Assembly (NCBI GenBank): GCA_964484125.1 | Contig: CAZAEK010000006.1 | Coordinates: 62,001 to 126,000 of the forward strand | Length of the DNA stretch: 64,000 nt | Source: DSSM01 sp964484125 | GTDB taxonomy: Bacteria > Bacteroidota > Ignavibacteria > Tepidaquicellales > Tepidaquicellaceae | Reading direction: 5' to 3' | In this document: one piece after another, positions 26,637 through 35,632 of the stretch | How the letters are laid out: every line of letters starts with the position of its first letter | How positions within the stretch are numbered: position 1 is the first letter of the stretch | Notes under the pieces: generated by a model | Databases searched by the model: none | What the model was told of the DNA's origin: nothing | Seen by the model: the letters and a program-made list of their open reading frames with translations, nothing else | Translations under genes and position numbers: made by a program

Positions 26637-27785
26637 TTAATCAAATACAGTTTTAAAAAAACCTTTTTCACTTTTTTGTTTCGACCCGGGCTTGAAATTT
26701 TCGGATTTCATCAATTCCCTCAACATTTCCTTTTCTTTTGAATTGATTTTTTTAGGAATATAAATATTTACCCTGTTTAACTGACTGCCTCTGCCATAAC
26801 CGTTAAGGTGTCTGATGCCTTTTTTATCCATTCTTAAGATTGTTCCCGCAAATGTACCCGGCTCTATTGTTAATTTCGCTTTGCCATCAAGAGTAGGCAC
26901 TTCAACTGTAGCCCCGAGAATTGCTTCCGGAATACTAATTTCTAAATCATATATTATATCATCTTCAACCCGCTGAAAATATTTATGCTTTTCTTCCTGA
27001 ATATATACATATAAATCTCCTGTCTGTCCGCCTCTGATTCCAGCATCACCTTGTCCCCTGAGAGGTATATAATTCCCTTCACTTACACCGGCGGGAATAT
27101 TTACTTTGATAGTACTTTCCGATTTTACCCTTCCTGAACCTGTGCATGCTTCGCATTTTTCTTTTATTATTCTTCCTTCCCCTCCGCAATGCGGACATTC
27201 AGATACATTTACAAACTGTCCGAAAAGTGATCTCGAAACCTGTCTGATTTCTCCGCTGCCATTGCAGTTTTGGCATGAAACATATCCGCTGCCGGTTTTT
27301 GCTCCTGTGCCATTACAAGCACTGCATTGTTTAAATCTTTTTACTTTAATCGTTTTTTCAATGCCTTCTGCGATTTCTTCAAGCGTTAGTTTGAGATTGA
27401 TTTTTAGGTCATTCCCCGGAACGCCCTGCCTTCTTTGTCTTCTCGAAGTACCTCCGCCGAAAAAGTCATCAAAGATACTTCCTCCTCCAAAACTTCCGAA
27501 TATGTCGCTGAACCTTGAAAATATATCGTTTATATCTCCAAAGCCCTGATATCCGCCCTGGTTCACTCCCTGATGTCCAAATCTGTCATATCTTGCTCTT
27601 TTCTCAGGGTCTGATAATACTTCGTATGCCTCAGCGCATTCCTTGAATTTTTCTTCCGCTTCTTTGTCTCCCGGATTCCTGTCCGGATGATATTTCATCG
27701 CAAGTTTTCTGTAGGCAGATTTGATTTCGTCTTGTGATGAATTTTTATTAACACCAAGTATTTCATAAAAATCACGTTTTGTCAT
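26637..27785 (-). CDS. dnaJ: Hsp40 co-chaperone DnaJ
   Basis: A 382-residue full-length (type I) DnaJ. The J domain covers about 1-70 with the HPD motif at 33-35, then a Gly/Phe-rich segment (about 75-125), four CxxCxGxG zinc-finger repeats (CSACNGTG, CQNCNGSG, CPHCGGEG, CEACTGSG) and the C-terminal substrate-binding sheet. It stimulates DnaK ATPase and delivers unfolded clients. Its ATG overlaps the grpE stop by one base and the PHP gene starts 2 bp beyond its stop. dnaK is not in the window. Confidence 0.97.
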   Translation of the reverse strand: MTKRDFYEILGVNKNSSQDEIKSAYRKLAMKYHPDRNPGDKEAEEKFKECAEAYEVLSDPEKRARYDRFGHQGVNQGGYQGFGDINDIFSRFSDIFGSFGGGSIFDDFFGGGTSRRQRRQGVPGNDLKINLKLTLEEIAEGIEKTIKVKRFKQCSACNGTGAKTGSGYVSCQNCNGSGEIRQVSRSLFGQFVNVSECPHCGGEGRIIKEKCEACTGSGRVKSESTIKVNIPAGVSEGNYIPLRGQGDAGIRGGQTGDLYVYIQEEKHKYFQRVEDDIIYDLEISIPEAILGATVEVPTLDGKAKLTIEPGTFAGTILRMDKKGIRHLNGYGRGSQLNRVNIYIPKKINSKEKEMLRELMKSENFKPGSKQKSEKGFFKTVFD

Positions 27786-28405
27786 TATTTACCTTCCTCA
27801 TTGTTTTTTTCCGGTTCTGGTACTTCTGATGAAACTAATACTTTTGCATGTCTTATTATTTTATCTTTAAGATAATATCCTTTCTCCACAACTTCCAGAA
27901 CTGTATTTGGTTCTACATCGGGATTTGGTATCTGCATCAATGCATCACAGGTTTCTACATCAAATTGCTTTCCGGTTACATCAATTTCTTTAAGACCTTC
28001 TTTTTCCATAATAGCCCTGAATTTATCTGAGATTGAAATGAATCCGGTTTTAAGTGTTTCAAAATCTTTTGTCTCACCCTTTTCTATGGATTCCTTAGAC
28101 CTTATCATATCATCATATACAGGAAGAAGTTCCTTTATTATTTTTTCAGAGGCATACTTTAAGTAATTGGAAATTTCAGCGTCTGTTCTTCTCTTATAAT
28201 TTTCAAATTCAGCAACCTTTCTTAATAGTGTATCCTTTAATTTCTCAATCTCTGATTTTAGTTTGGCAGTCTCATCAATTTCTGGTTCTTCCTGCTTTAC
28301 TGGTTCCTGATTTGTCTGCTCCTGTAAGGTATCTTTTCCCTTATCTGGAGTTTGTCCGTTATTTTTCAGTTCTTTTTTCTCTTTGTTATTTTTCATATTA
28401 AACAT
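27785..28405 (-). CDS. grpE: nucleotide exchange factor GrpE
   Basis: A 206-residue GrpE. The first 55 residues are charged and likely disordered (KEKKELKNNGQ, KQEEPEIDETAK). A long coiled coil (about 45-105) leads to the beta-wing C-terminal part with the family signature DALMQIPNPDVEPNTVLEVV and KGYYLKDKIIRHAKVLVS. It releases ADP from DnaK. The start could be MFN (28405) or the next ATG three codons in (MKNNKEKK); the upstream one is kept. It follows hrcA by 57 bp and precedes dnaJ with a one-base overlap. Confidence 0.95.
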   Translation of the reverse strand: MFNMKNNKEKKELKNNGQTPDKGKDTLQEQTNQEPVKQEEPEIDETAKLKSEIEKLKDTLLRKVAEFENYKRRTDAEISNYLKYASEKIIKELLPVYDDMIRSKESIEKGETKDFETLKTGFISISDKFRAIMEKEGLKEIDVTGKQFDVETCDALMQIPNPDVEPNTVLEVVEKGYYLKDKIIRHAKVLVSSEVPEPEKNNEEGK

Positions 28406-28462
28406 AATTACGTTTTAATTTATTTTTTAAAAATTATCCCGAACTTAAATAATCTTTTCATA

Positions 28463-29491
28463 TCAGGAATATGACTCGGAAATTAAATTGGAAATATATT
28501 CTATCAGCGAAACCATCTTGCTGTAATTAATTCTTTTAGGACCGATTATACCGATATTTCCTGACATATCGCCGATTTTATATGAGGAATATATAACACT
28601 GTAATCCTTTAATTTCTGATCCTGATTTTCTTTACCGATAGAGATATTAACTCCGCCTTCAACTGGCTGAAAAATATGAAGAACGAGATTTTTATTTTCT
28701 GCAATATGAATTATATTTCTGAAACTTTTTGGGTCTTCGAATTCCGGCTGATTTATTATTTCACCGGTTCCGCCAATGTGTACAATATTACCTTTCTCTT
28801 CCTCTGAATGCATCTTATCGAGCGAATTTATAAAAAGCTGTACCAGTTCAGGTTCCTCGTCTTTTACTCCGTGTAGTCTTTCTGAATATGTCTCTTTGAT
28901 TTCTTTAAGGGGCAATCCCGATAGTCTTTCATTTAGTATTCTTGTTATACCTTCAAGGCGGTTTCTTGTTATTTCTCCTTCAATTTCCATAATTACCGTT
29001 TTTACATAGCCGGACTTAATATTTAAAATTACGAGAACCCTGCTTGAAGAAACCTGCATCATATCAATCTTTTCAAATATTCCTGTGCTCAGAAAAGGTT
29101 GTGTTACTACGGAAAGCTGATGAGAAATCCTGCTGAGTATTCTGGAAGTTTCAATATATAGGTTTTCTTCTTCGATGTTTCCTGTTTTCATATCCTCAAA
29201 CTGGTTTTTAATCATTTCCATCTCGGAATTCTTCAGGTCACGCTTTTCCATCAGAGAATTAACATAAAATCTCAATCCTTTATCAGTTGGAATCCTTCCT
29301 GCTGAAGTATGAGGAGTAGAAAGTAAATCGAGCTCTTCCAGATCGCTCATAACATTGCGAATGGTGGCTGATGAGAGGTTCAGACCAGTTTGTTTTGATA
29401 CTGACCTCGAACCAACCGGAGAAGCCGATTTAAAGAAGTTTTCTACTACGTACTTTAATACTTCTTTCTCTCTATGTGAGAGATTTTCCAT
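28463..29491 (-). CDS. hrcA: heat-shock repressor HrcA
   Basis: A 342-residue transcriptional repressor of chaperone genes. The N-terminal winged helix-turn-helix (about 1-75) has LSSATIRNVMSDLEELDLL followed by TPHTSAGRIPTDKGLRFYV. The rest is the HrcA dimerisation and sensor region (GGTGEIINQPEFED, IGPKRINYSKMVSLIEYIS). HrcA normally binds CIRCE, an inverted repeat of TTAGCACTC type, but no such site was seen in the 118 bp upstream or between hrcA and grpE, so the target may lie elsewhere (for example at groES/groEL or dnaK). It is the first gene of the hrcA-grpE-dnaJ-PHP-purF group. Confidence 0.95.
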   Translation of the reverse strand: MENLSHREKEVLKYVVENFFKSASPVGSRSVSKQTGLNLSSATIRNVMSDLEELDLLSTPHTSAGRIPTDKGLRFYVNSLMEKRDLKNSEMEMIKNQFEDMKTGNIEEENLYIETSRILSRISHQLSVVTQPFLSTGIFEKIDMMQVSSSRVLVILNIKSGYVKTVIMEIEGEITRNRLEGITRILNERLSGLPLKEIKETYSERLHGVKDEEPELVQLFINSLDKMHSEEEKGNIVHIGGTGEIINQPEFEDPKSFRNIIHIAENKNLVLHIFQPVEGGVNISIGKENQDQKLKDYSVIYSSYKIGDMSGNIGIIGPKRINYSKMVSLIEYISNLISESYS

Positions 29492-29609
29492 ATCAATTAA
29501 TTAAATTTATACAAATTTAACGATTTAATTAACAATTATAAATTCAATTAAGATAACAAAAACTGCGTTCAATTAGTTTTAAAAATTAAAATCAGCTATT
29601 TCCTGTAAA

Positions 29610-30491
29610 CTATCTGTCAAAAATCATTCTGATATAGCCGGAGAGTCTTAGAGCTATGCTTAAAACAGGGAATAAAATATAATTAAAATTGTGTTTTTTA
29701 AAATATTTAATGCAGTCATTGTTCCATAATCGAATCGCATAAGAACGGTTTTTATAAACGCTTGTGCCTTTCCTGTGCAGAACCTGTGCCTCGTGGTAGA
29801 AAAATATTTTATATCCTTTGTCACGAATTTTTTTACATAGGTCAACATCGCTGAAAAACATATCAAACCTGTCATCAAGAAAATCAACTTCTTTTAGTAT
29901 TTTTGAAGGCATCATCAGTGCGGCACCCATTGGCTGGTCAACTTCCCGGGTGGAGTTATGGTCAAAATACTGCATTTTCCACCTTGAAAAGAACTTGCTT
30001 TTCGGGAATAGTTTTGAGAGCATTGTTAACTCTGAGAACATATCCCGGTACTTTGGGAAAGTTCTGCATGAGTGCTGAATATCTTTACTACGAAAAACGA
30101 GTTGGGGAGCAACTGCGCCAGTGTTCTCATTTTCTCTGATAAATCTGACAAGTTTTTCGATAGCATTGTCAGATATTTCTGTATCCGGATTAAGCAACAT
30201 AACATATTCACCGGATGCAATTTTCAACCCCTGGTTAGCACCGCGTGTGAAACCAAGATTCTCTTTGTTGGCTATTAATTTAATATTGAGGTCCGGGTAA
30301 CAATCCTTAAATGCCTGAATAGATTTTACAGAATTATCCTGCGAAAAATTATCAATAACAATCGTCTCTATATATTCTTTTCTATTGCCTTTTCTGTCAA
30401 AAAAAACTGACTTCAGGCATTCGGCAATTTCATCTTCGCTATTCCATACTACTATGACTACAGAAATTTCTGGTCTCAAAATATTGTTCAC
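29610..30491 (-). CDS. family 2 glycosyltransferase (rhamnosyltransferase-like)
   Basis: A 293-residue GT-A glycosyltransferase. The N-terminal nucleotide-sugar fold has SVVIVVWNSEDEIAECLKS and a DxD-type region in MLLNPDTEISDNA. Further signatures are GANQGLKIASGEYV and MFFSDVDLCKKIRDKGYK, seen in WbbL/rhamnosyl-type enzymes. A hydrophobic C-terminal helix (about 270-290) may tether it to the inner membrane. It probably acts in envelope polysaccharide synthesis, but the donor and acceptor are unknown. It starts with GTG (30491), overlapping the nadB stop in a GTGA arrangement (30488-30491), so it is likely coupled to nadB. Confidence 0.88.
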   Translation of the reverse strand: MNNILRPEISVVIVVWNSEDEIAECLKSVFFDRKGNRKEYIETIVIDNFSQDNSVKSIQAFKDCYPDLNIKLIANKENLGFTRGANQGLKIASGEYVMLLNPDTEISDNAIEKLVRFIRENENTGAVAPQLVFRSKDIQHSCRTFPKYRDMFSELTMLSKLFPKSKFFSRWKMQYFDHNSTREVDQPMGAALMMPSKILKEVDFLDDRFDMFFSDVDLCKKIRDKGYKIFFYHEAQVLHRKGTSVYKNRSYAIRLWNNDCIKYFKKHNFNYILFPVLSIALRLSGYIRMIFDR

Positions 30492-32119
30492 TTTTTCTTT
30501 AAAATTGTTTCTTTCAAATATGTTTTGTCATCACGTTCCGGGAAATCAAGCATATAATGTAAACCGCGTGATTCTTTCCTCTCCATTGCTGATTTGATGA
30601 TGATGTAAGCTACTGTTACAAGGTTTCTCAGCTCAAGAAGTTCAACAGTAACCTTTGTTTTATAATAAAACTCCTTTATCTCTTCACGTAACATTTTAAT
30701 TCGCCGCATTGCCCGTTCGAGACGGCTTATACTTCTGACTATTCCGACATAATCGCTCATTAATTCCTTGATCTCGCGTTTATCGTGTGAAAAATAAATT
30801 CTCTCTTCTGCATTTTCTGTCCCGTCATCTGTCCAGTTTAAAATTGAATCTTCTATAGTTTTCAGATTTGTTCTGAAATTTTTCTTGCCGTTTTCTGTTT
30901 TTAATTCATTTGCTATTGTGTTGTATATTGAGTCTGCAAATACAACTGCTTCAAGAAGTGAGTTCGATGCAAGACGGTTGGCGCCGTGAACTCCTGTCAT
31001 TGCTACCTCTCCGCACGCAAAAAGATTTTTTATGTTTGTTTTTCCCTCAAGGTCTGTTTTTATTCCTCCGCATGCATAATGTGCGGCGGGTACTACCGGA
31101 ATCATATCTTTTGTTATATCTATACCTCTTTCGAGACAATTTTTGTAGATATGGGGAAATTCATATTTTACTTTTTTGCCTATAGGAGTGCAGTCAAGGT
31201 GTACATACTGATCTCCGCTTTTTTTAAGCTCAGAATCAATTGCTCTTGCTACAACATCTCTCGGCGCAAGGGATTTACGGCTGTCGTATTTGTGCATAAA
31301 TTCCTTACCGTTTTTCAACCTGAGAACTGCACCTGCACCTCTTACTGCTTCGGATATAAGGAATACCTGAGAATCAATGTTAATTTCGCTTTCGTATAAT
31401 GAAGTAGGGTGAAACTGAACGAATTCCATATTTGCAAGTTCACATCCTGCTCTATAGCCCATTGCGAAACCATCGCCAGTAGCAATAGCTGGATTTGTTG
31501 TATGCAGATATACCTGACCAAGTCCGCCTGTTGCAATAATAGTTTTCCGTGAAATAATTTTTACTACCTTATTGGTTTTTACGTTCAGTGCATATATACC
31601 ATAACAAGACTTTTCCTTTTTCTTGATTTTATTCTGTATATTTTTATCAGTAAGTAAATCTATTGAAAAAAAGTATTCAAAAATCTTAATATTCCTGTTT
31701 TTTGATATTCCATAAAGTAAAGCTCTCTCTATTTCCTTTCCTGTAAGGTCTTTTGCGTGAACTATTCTGCTACGCGAATGACCTCCTTCTTTACCGAGTT
31801 TTAATCTCCCTTTGCTGTCTTTAGAAAACCTTACCCCCTGTTCAAGCAGGTCGTATATAATACCAGGTCCGTCAGTAACAATTTTTCTTACTGCATCAAT
31901 ATTACAGAGTCCTCCGCCACATTCAATGGTATCTTTAATGTGCAATTCAAAGTTATCATCTGAACCGAGTACAGAAGCTATTCCTCCCTGAGCATAATTT
32001 GTATTAGATTCGGCTTTCTTTTTCTTGGTAATTATAATTACTTTTCCGAATTTGCTTAGACGCAAAGCGAGGGAAAGACCTGCAATTCCACTGCCAATTA
32101 TTAAAAAATCAGTTCTCAT
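30488..32119 (-). CDS. nadB: L-aspartate oxidase
   Basis: A 543-residue FAD enzyme that oxidises L-aspartate to iminoaspartate, the first step of de novo NAD synthesis. Diagnostic stretches: the FAD-binding GSGIAGLSLALRLSKFG (residues 8-24), NYAQGGIASVLG, HSRSRIVHAKDLTGKEI, RDVVARAID, VVPAAHYACGGIKTDL and GANRLASNSLLEAVVFA. The C-terminal helical domain carries the Arg/Glu-rich RRIKMLREEIKEF stretch. It is homologous to the succinate dehydrogenase flavoprotein, but the HAKDLTG and ACGGI context and the size favour NadB. nadA and nadC are not in this window. It may share a transcript with the downstream glycosyltransferase. Confidence 0.95.
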   Translation of the reverse strand: MRTDFLIIGSGIAGLSLALRLSKFGKVIIITKKKKAESNTNYAQGGIASVLGSDDNFELHIKDTIECGGGLCNIDAVRKIVTDGPGIIYDLLEQGVRFSKDSKGRLKLGKEGGHSRSRIVHAKDLTGKEIERALLYGISKNRNIKIFEYFFSIDLLTDKNIQNKIKKKEKSCYGIYALNVKTNKVVKIISRKTIIATGGLGQVYLHTTNPAIATGDGFAMGYRAGCELANMEFVQFHPTSLYESEINIDSQVFLISEAVRGAGAVLRLKNGKEFMHKYDSRKSLAPRDVVARAIDSELKKSGDQYVHLDCTPIGKKVKYEFPHIYKNCLERGIDITKDMIPVVPAAHYACGGIKTDLEGKTNIKNLFACGEVAMTGVHGANRLASNSLLEAVVFADSIYNTIANELKTENGKKNFRTNLKTIEDSILNWTDDGTENAEERIYFSHDKREIKELMSDYVGIVRSISRLERAMRRIKMLREEIKEFYYKTKVTVELLELRNLVTVAYIIIKSAMERKESRGLHYMLDFPERDDKTYLKETILKKK

Positions 32120-32177
32120 AAAAAATCAAAATAAGTTTAATAAAGAGATTATAAAAGTCAAAACCCTGTAAAAGAGA

Positions 32178-32202
32178 GGGCTGTTGAATATATTAACAGC
32201 CC
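32178..32202 (-). terminator. hairpin after aminotransferase gene
   Basis: Arms 32178-32185 and 32195-32202 (GGGCTGTT/AACAGCCC) form a perfect 8-bp stem around a nine-base loop, 29 bp past the aminotransferase stop. The following minus-strand tract is only partly U-rich (TCTCTTTTAC), so it is a weaker terminator candidate that separates the aminotransferase from nadB. Confidence 0.5.
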
Positions 32203-32230
32203 CTTATCCTGAAATCCATTTTAATTTATA

Positions 32231-33391
32231 TTACCATGCAATATTTTCTTTTATACGTTTAATGGCTTCTTTTATGTTTTCTCTTGAATTCGCATAAGAG
32301 AACCTCAGGTATCCTTCGCCGTATTCTCCGAATGCAGTTCCGGCAAGTGAGGCAACGCCTGCTTTATACAAGAGATGGTCATTTAGCTCTCTTGCCGTCA
32401 TTCCTGTCTTTGTTATATTCGGGAATGCATAAAAAGCACCGTGAGGAATAATGCATGAGAATCCTTTAATTGAATTTAAACCGTCAACGATAATTTCTCT
32501 CCTTGCGAGAAATTCTTCTCTCATCTTATCAACAGAATCCTGAGGACCAGTCAGGGCTTCGATACAACCTTTTTGAACGAATGCATTGGTACAGGAAACG
32601 CTGTTTGTCATAAGTTTTGCAATATGAGGAGCTAAATCTTTATTCATAACTCCGAAACCTGCTCTCCATCCGGTCATAGCGTAATACTTTGAATATCCGT
32701 CTAAAATAATAGTTCTTTCTTTAAATCCGGGAATCTGAGCGATACTGAAATGCTCCCCTTCAAAAATAAGTCTGCTGTAAATCTCATCGCTGAGAATCCA
32801 GCAATCTTTATCTTTAAGGACATCGGCAATCTTTGTAAAATCATCTTTCGTTAAGATACCGCCTGTAGGATTTTGGGGAGAGTTTAATATTACCAGCTTT
32901 GTCTTATCGGTTACAAGCTTTCTGAATTCTTCAATATCGAAAGCAAATTCTTTCTCCTCTCTTAAAGGAATAGGAATTGCCTTCCCACCGACGAAATTAA
33001 TCATAGATTCATAAATAGGAAATCCGGGGTTTGGATAAATTACTTCATCGCCTTCATCAACAAGTGCAAGTATTGCAAAAAACATTATTGGTTTTCCGCC
33101 AGGTGTAACTATTACTTCATCCATTGTAAAATCAAGTCCGCGTGTTCTTGACATATATTCAGCTATAACTTTCCTGTGTTCAACAATACCGGGTGATGGG
33201 GTGTAATGAGTATCGCCTGCTCTTAAAGATTTAATAGCTGCTTCGCGGATATTATCCGGTGTGTCAAAATCCGGTTCGCCGATTTCAAGGTGAATAATGC
33301 TTTTACCTTCGGCTTCAAGTTTTTTTGCTTTTGCGAGGACTTCGAATGCTGTTTCTGTTCCGAGTCTCTCCATTCTTTTTGCTAATTTCAT
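32231..33391 (-). CDS. class I pyridoxal-phosphate aminotransferase
   Basis: A 386-residue fold type I aminotransferase. PLP contacts visible are the Asn174 region (SPQNPTGG), Asp202 in SDEIY, the Schiff-base lysine Lys235 in GYSKYYAMTGWRAGFG and the phosphate-binding Arg in that same strand. The N-terminal RMERLGTETAFEVLAKAKKL and HLEIGEPDFDTPDNI are typical of the aspartate aminotransferase (subgroup Ib) clade. The substrate could be aspartate, another amino acid or a kynurenine-like compound; the neighbouring nadB does not settle it. It has its own upstream region of about 115 bp before tRNA-Val. Confidence 0.9.
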   Translation of the reverse strand: MKLAKRMERLGTETAFEVLAKAKKLEAEGKSIIHLEIGEPDFDTPDNIREAAIKSLRAGDTHYTPSPGIVEHRKVIAEYMSRTRGLDFTMDEVIVTPGGKPIMFFAILALVDEGDEVIYPNPGFPIYESMINFVGGKAIPIPLREEKEFAFDIEEFRKLVTDKTKLVILNSPQNPTGGILTKDDFTKIADVLKDKDCWILSDEIYSRLIFEGEHFSIAQIPGFKERTIILDGYSKYYAMTGWRAGFGVMNKDLAPHIAKLMTNSVSCTNAFVQKGCIEALTGPQDSVDKMREEFLARREIIVDGLNSIKGFSCIIPHGAFYAFPNITKTGMTARELNDHLLYKAGVASLAGTAFGEYGEGYLRFSYANSRENIKEAIKRIKENIAW

Positions 33392-33507
33392 ACTCTATAG
33401 GGTAAGATTTATAAAATGATATTCTATAATATTGCGTAATATGAAAATACTTTTTTCATAATTCAATGCAAATGTTTATAGATATAATATTTAAGAGGAG
33501 GGGTTTG

Positions 33508-33581
33508 TGGGCGATTAAGGATTCGAACCTCAGACCCCTTCGGTGTAAACGAAGTGCTCTAACCAGCTGAGCTAATCGCCC
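33508..33581 (-). tRNA. tRNA-Val (anticodon TAC)
   Basis: The reverse complement folds as a 74-nt tRNA: acceptor GGGCGAT with ATCGCCC and discriminator A, D arm GCTC...GAGC, anticodon stem CTTCG/CGAAG with loop TTTACAC (anticodon TAC, reads GUA codons and by wobble others), variable loop, and T arm with TTCGAAT. No CCA is encoded at the 3' end. Everything matches the tRNA-Val consensus. It sits between the aminotransferase (same strand) and the repeat region at 33.6 kb. Confidence 0.95.
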
Positions 33582-33633
33582 TTTTATAGAATAAATAAGT
33601 TAATTAATTTAAAATTATTTTTCAATTGGAAAA

Positions 33634-33799
33634 CGTATGACCCCTACGAGGTCAGCTTTGTATTCTCTCTTTCTACAAACATTGAACCCCTGACGGGGTT
33701 CCTGTTCTTTCGTTTTTGACTCCGTGAGGAGTCGTATGTTTGTAGAAATGGGATTGAATGTATTCCGACTCCGTCAGGAGTCAAATGTTTGTAGAAAAA
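33634..33799. repeat. cluster 1 of ATGTTTGTAG palindromic repeats
   Basis: Four palindrome modules lie between tRNA-Val and the lipoprotein gene. Modules 1 and 2 (33639-33655 and about 33673-33701) have CCCC-type arms (GACCCCTACGAGGTC, with one mismatch, and GAACCCCTGACGGGGTTC) and lie to the right of an AAACGTAT or CTACAAACAT flank. Modules 3 and 4 (about 33718-33748 and 33765-33799) have CTCC-type arms (GACTCC/GGAGTC) and lie to the left of ATGTTTGTAG. The two orientations face each other. This is the only content of the stretch from 33582 to 33881 apart from AT-rich DNA; the stretch 33392-33507 shows nothing recognisable. Confidence 0.85.
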
Positions 33800-33881
33800 T
33801 AATACACAGAATATTGCTTTGAAACTGCGAATTAATAATAGTATATTTTAATAATATATTAACCTTAATAAAATAAAAGTA

Positions 33882-34913
33882 ATGATTAAAAAGTATTCGT
33901 ATTTTGTAGTGCTATTATTTGTATTAGCAATTGTATTCCAGAGTTGCGATAAGAAAACCGGTGAAGGAACCGGAGAAAATAAAGCAGATACAAGAAACTC
34001 AGATTTAATAAAGAAAGATGATAAGGGTGAAAAAGTTTCTCTTAAAATGAAGCCCAAACAAGGAGATAAGTTTAATTATAAATTCAAACTTGACCAGCAG
34101 TCATCTGAAAAATCAGCTTTAACAAAAGATGAAAAAATTACTTCCAGTCAGATAATGGAAATGTTTTATTCACAGGAAGTTGCTGAAATAAACGAATCAG
34201 GAGTAGCTGTATATAAGATAAAATATGACAGTATTAAAATTAATTATTCAATCTCAAAGCCGGATTCATCAATCTCGATGGTATATAACTCAAATGTTAA
34301 AGATTCAGTTTACAAAATGCCTGATTTTATAACATATAATGCACTTGTTGGCAGGGATTTTAAAGTCAGGGTAAGCCCGAATGGTGAAGTAACACATATT
34401 CTTGACCTTGAAGGAATTTTTGATTTTATATTTAAGGAGTATGGAGATACACTCAAGCCGCAATATAAATCAATGATAAAAGAGGAAGTCGAACCTCAGT
34501 TAAAAGAAATACTTCAATCGGCATTCCAGATGTTTCCGGAAAATGAAGTTTATAAGGACTCATCATGGTCATATACTCAAAAGGCACAAATGGGAGCATT
34601 TCCCTCGGAGAATGTCCTGAAATACACAGTAACAAAAATTGATAATCAGCCGGATGGAACAATCATAGGTATTAATGCAAAATTAGATTTCAAAATACTT
34701 GAAAATACATTTAAGGAAAAAGGTGTAACATTCAAGCTCGAAGATGCAACCGGTGAAGGAAGCGGTAATATTGACTTCAACATTACAAAAGGATGTATTA
34801 AAAGAAAAGAGACAACAAAAAGTCTTAAAACAAAAATAAAGATTTCACAGGGCAGTCAATCTGCCTCATCTGAAAAAGAGGACATAGTAAAAGTATTACT
34901 TGAAATGTATTAA
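33882..34913 (+). CDS. DUF6263-like lipoprotein
   Basis: A 343-residue lipoprotein: signal peptide with lipobox FQSC (Cys22), an acidic/Lys-rich linker (25-50), then a beta-rich domain. The features VRVSPNGEVTHILDLEGI and the GTIIGINAKLDFKIL sheet are like proteins annotated as DUF6263, which are widespread lipoproteins of Bacteroidota with no assigned function. The C-terminal Lys/Ser-rich part ends in EMY. The following upp gene begins 10 bp after it, so the two are probably cotranscribed. The upstream repeat cluster ends about 80 bp before its start. Confidence 0.75.
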   Translation: MIKKYSYFVVLLFVLAIVFQSCDKKTGEGTGENKADTRNSDLIKKDDKGEKVSLKMKPKQGDKFNYKFKLDQQSSEKSALTKDEKITSSQIMEMFYSQEVAEINESGVAVYKIKYDSIKINYSISKPDSSISMVYNSNVKDSVYKMPDFITYNALVGRDFKVRVSPNGEVTHILDLEGIFDFIFKEYGDTLKPQYKSMIKEEVEPQLKEILQSAFQMFPENEVYKDSSWSYTQKAQMGAFPSENVLKYTVTKIDNQPDGTIIGINAKLDFKILENTFKEKGVTFKLEDATGEGSGNIDFNITKGCIKRKETTKSLKTKIKISQGSQSASSEKEDIVKVLLEMY

Positions 34914-34923
34914 AGTTTAAAAG

Positions 34924-35565
34924 ATGATAGATTTTGCAATTGTAGAACATCCATTAGCTTCGGCATATCTGACAACCTTGCGTGATAAGAATACAAAAGA
35001 CAGGTTGTTTAAGTCAACGCTTGATAAACTCTCGTATATTCTTGCGAGTTTTGCGTATTCAAATCTGCGAACGAAGAAGGTAAATATCAAGACTCCGCTT
35101 GAAGCGACAAAAGGTGAAGTTATAAATGAAGAAGTGGTGATAATGCCGATATTAAGGGCTGGTCTCGGATTGCTGAATGGTTTTTTGAATATATATCCCG
35201 ATGCAATGGTATCACACGTAGGGATTTACAGGAATGAAGCAACTCTTGAGCCGGTGAAATATTATTTTAAGTTCCCAAAATTAAAAAATAAAAAGTCTGC
35301 AAAGATATATATGATAGATCCAATGATTGCTACAGGCGGAAGTTCAATTGCGGCTTTAAATCTTTTGAAAGACAAAGGTATTAAGGAAGTAACATTGGTT
35401 TCAATTATTACTGCTCCCGAAGGACTTGATTCTTTGAAAAAGCATTTTCCGGATAAAACTTTTAATGTAAAAGTTTATTCACTTGCGATTGACAGAAAAC
35501 TGAATACATCAGGTTATATATTGCCGGGACTTGGTGACGCAGGTGACAGGTATTTTGGAACTTAA
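34924..35565 (+). CDS. upp: uracil phosphoribosyltransferase
   Basis: A 213-residue pyrimidine-salvage enzyme converting uracil and PRPP to UMP. The family signatures are seen in order: MPILRAGLGLLNGFLNIYP, VGIYRNEATLEPVKYYFKFP, the PRPP loop in YMIDPMIATGGSSIAAL, and the uracil-binding end with YILPGLGDAGDRYFGT. Length and the GDAGDR end are normal. It begins 10 bp after the lipoprotein gene with no Shine-Dalgarno sequence. A hairpin follows it at 35585. Confidence 0.96.
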   Translation: MIDFAIVEHPLASAYLTTLRDKNTKDRLFKSTLDKLSYILASFAYSNLRTKKVNIKTPLEATKGEVINEEVVIMPILRAGLGLLNGFLNIYPDAMVSHVGIYRNEATLEPVKYYFKFPKLKNKKSAKIYMIDPMIATGGSSIAALNLLKDKGIKEVTLVSIITAPEGLDSLKKHFPDKTFNVKVYSLAIDRKLNTSGYILPGLGDAGDRYFGT

Positions 35566-35584
35566 AGGGTAATTATTAAATTAG

Positions 35585-35609
35585 CAGGTACGTTAAGAAA
35601 ACGTACCTG
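35585..35609 (+). terminator. hairpin between upp and relA/spoT
   Basis: Perfect 10-bp stem (CAGGTACGTT/AACGTACCTG; arms 35585-35594 and 35600-35609) with a five-base loop. It is followed by a mixed AAAATAATTTT stretch rather than a clean U-run. It lies 19 bp after the upp stop and 23 bp before the next start, so it could be a terminator or a 5' leader element for relA/spoT. The flank AAATTAGCAGG also precedes the hairpin upstream of the thioredoxin-like gene (43411). Confidence 0.5.
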
Positions 35610-35632
35610 AAAATAATTTTGTAAGGAACGAA

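Noticed and set aside
27106..27549. Plus-strand frame opposite dnaJ
   Set aside because: Shadow of the zinc-finger and Gly-rich coding region of dnaJ.
29492..29609. CIRCE operator upstream of hrcA
   Set aside because: No TTAGCACTC/GAGTGCTAA inverted repeat is present.
33469..33486. AAATGTTTATAG near tRNA-Val as an extra copy of the ATGTTTGTAG flank
   Set aside because: There is no palindrome beside it and AT-rich DNA gives such matches by chance.
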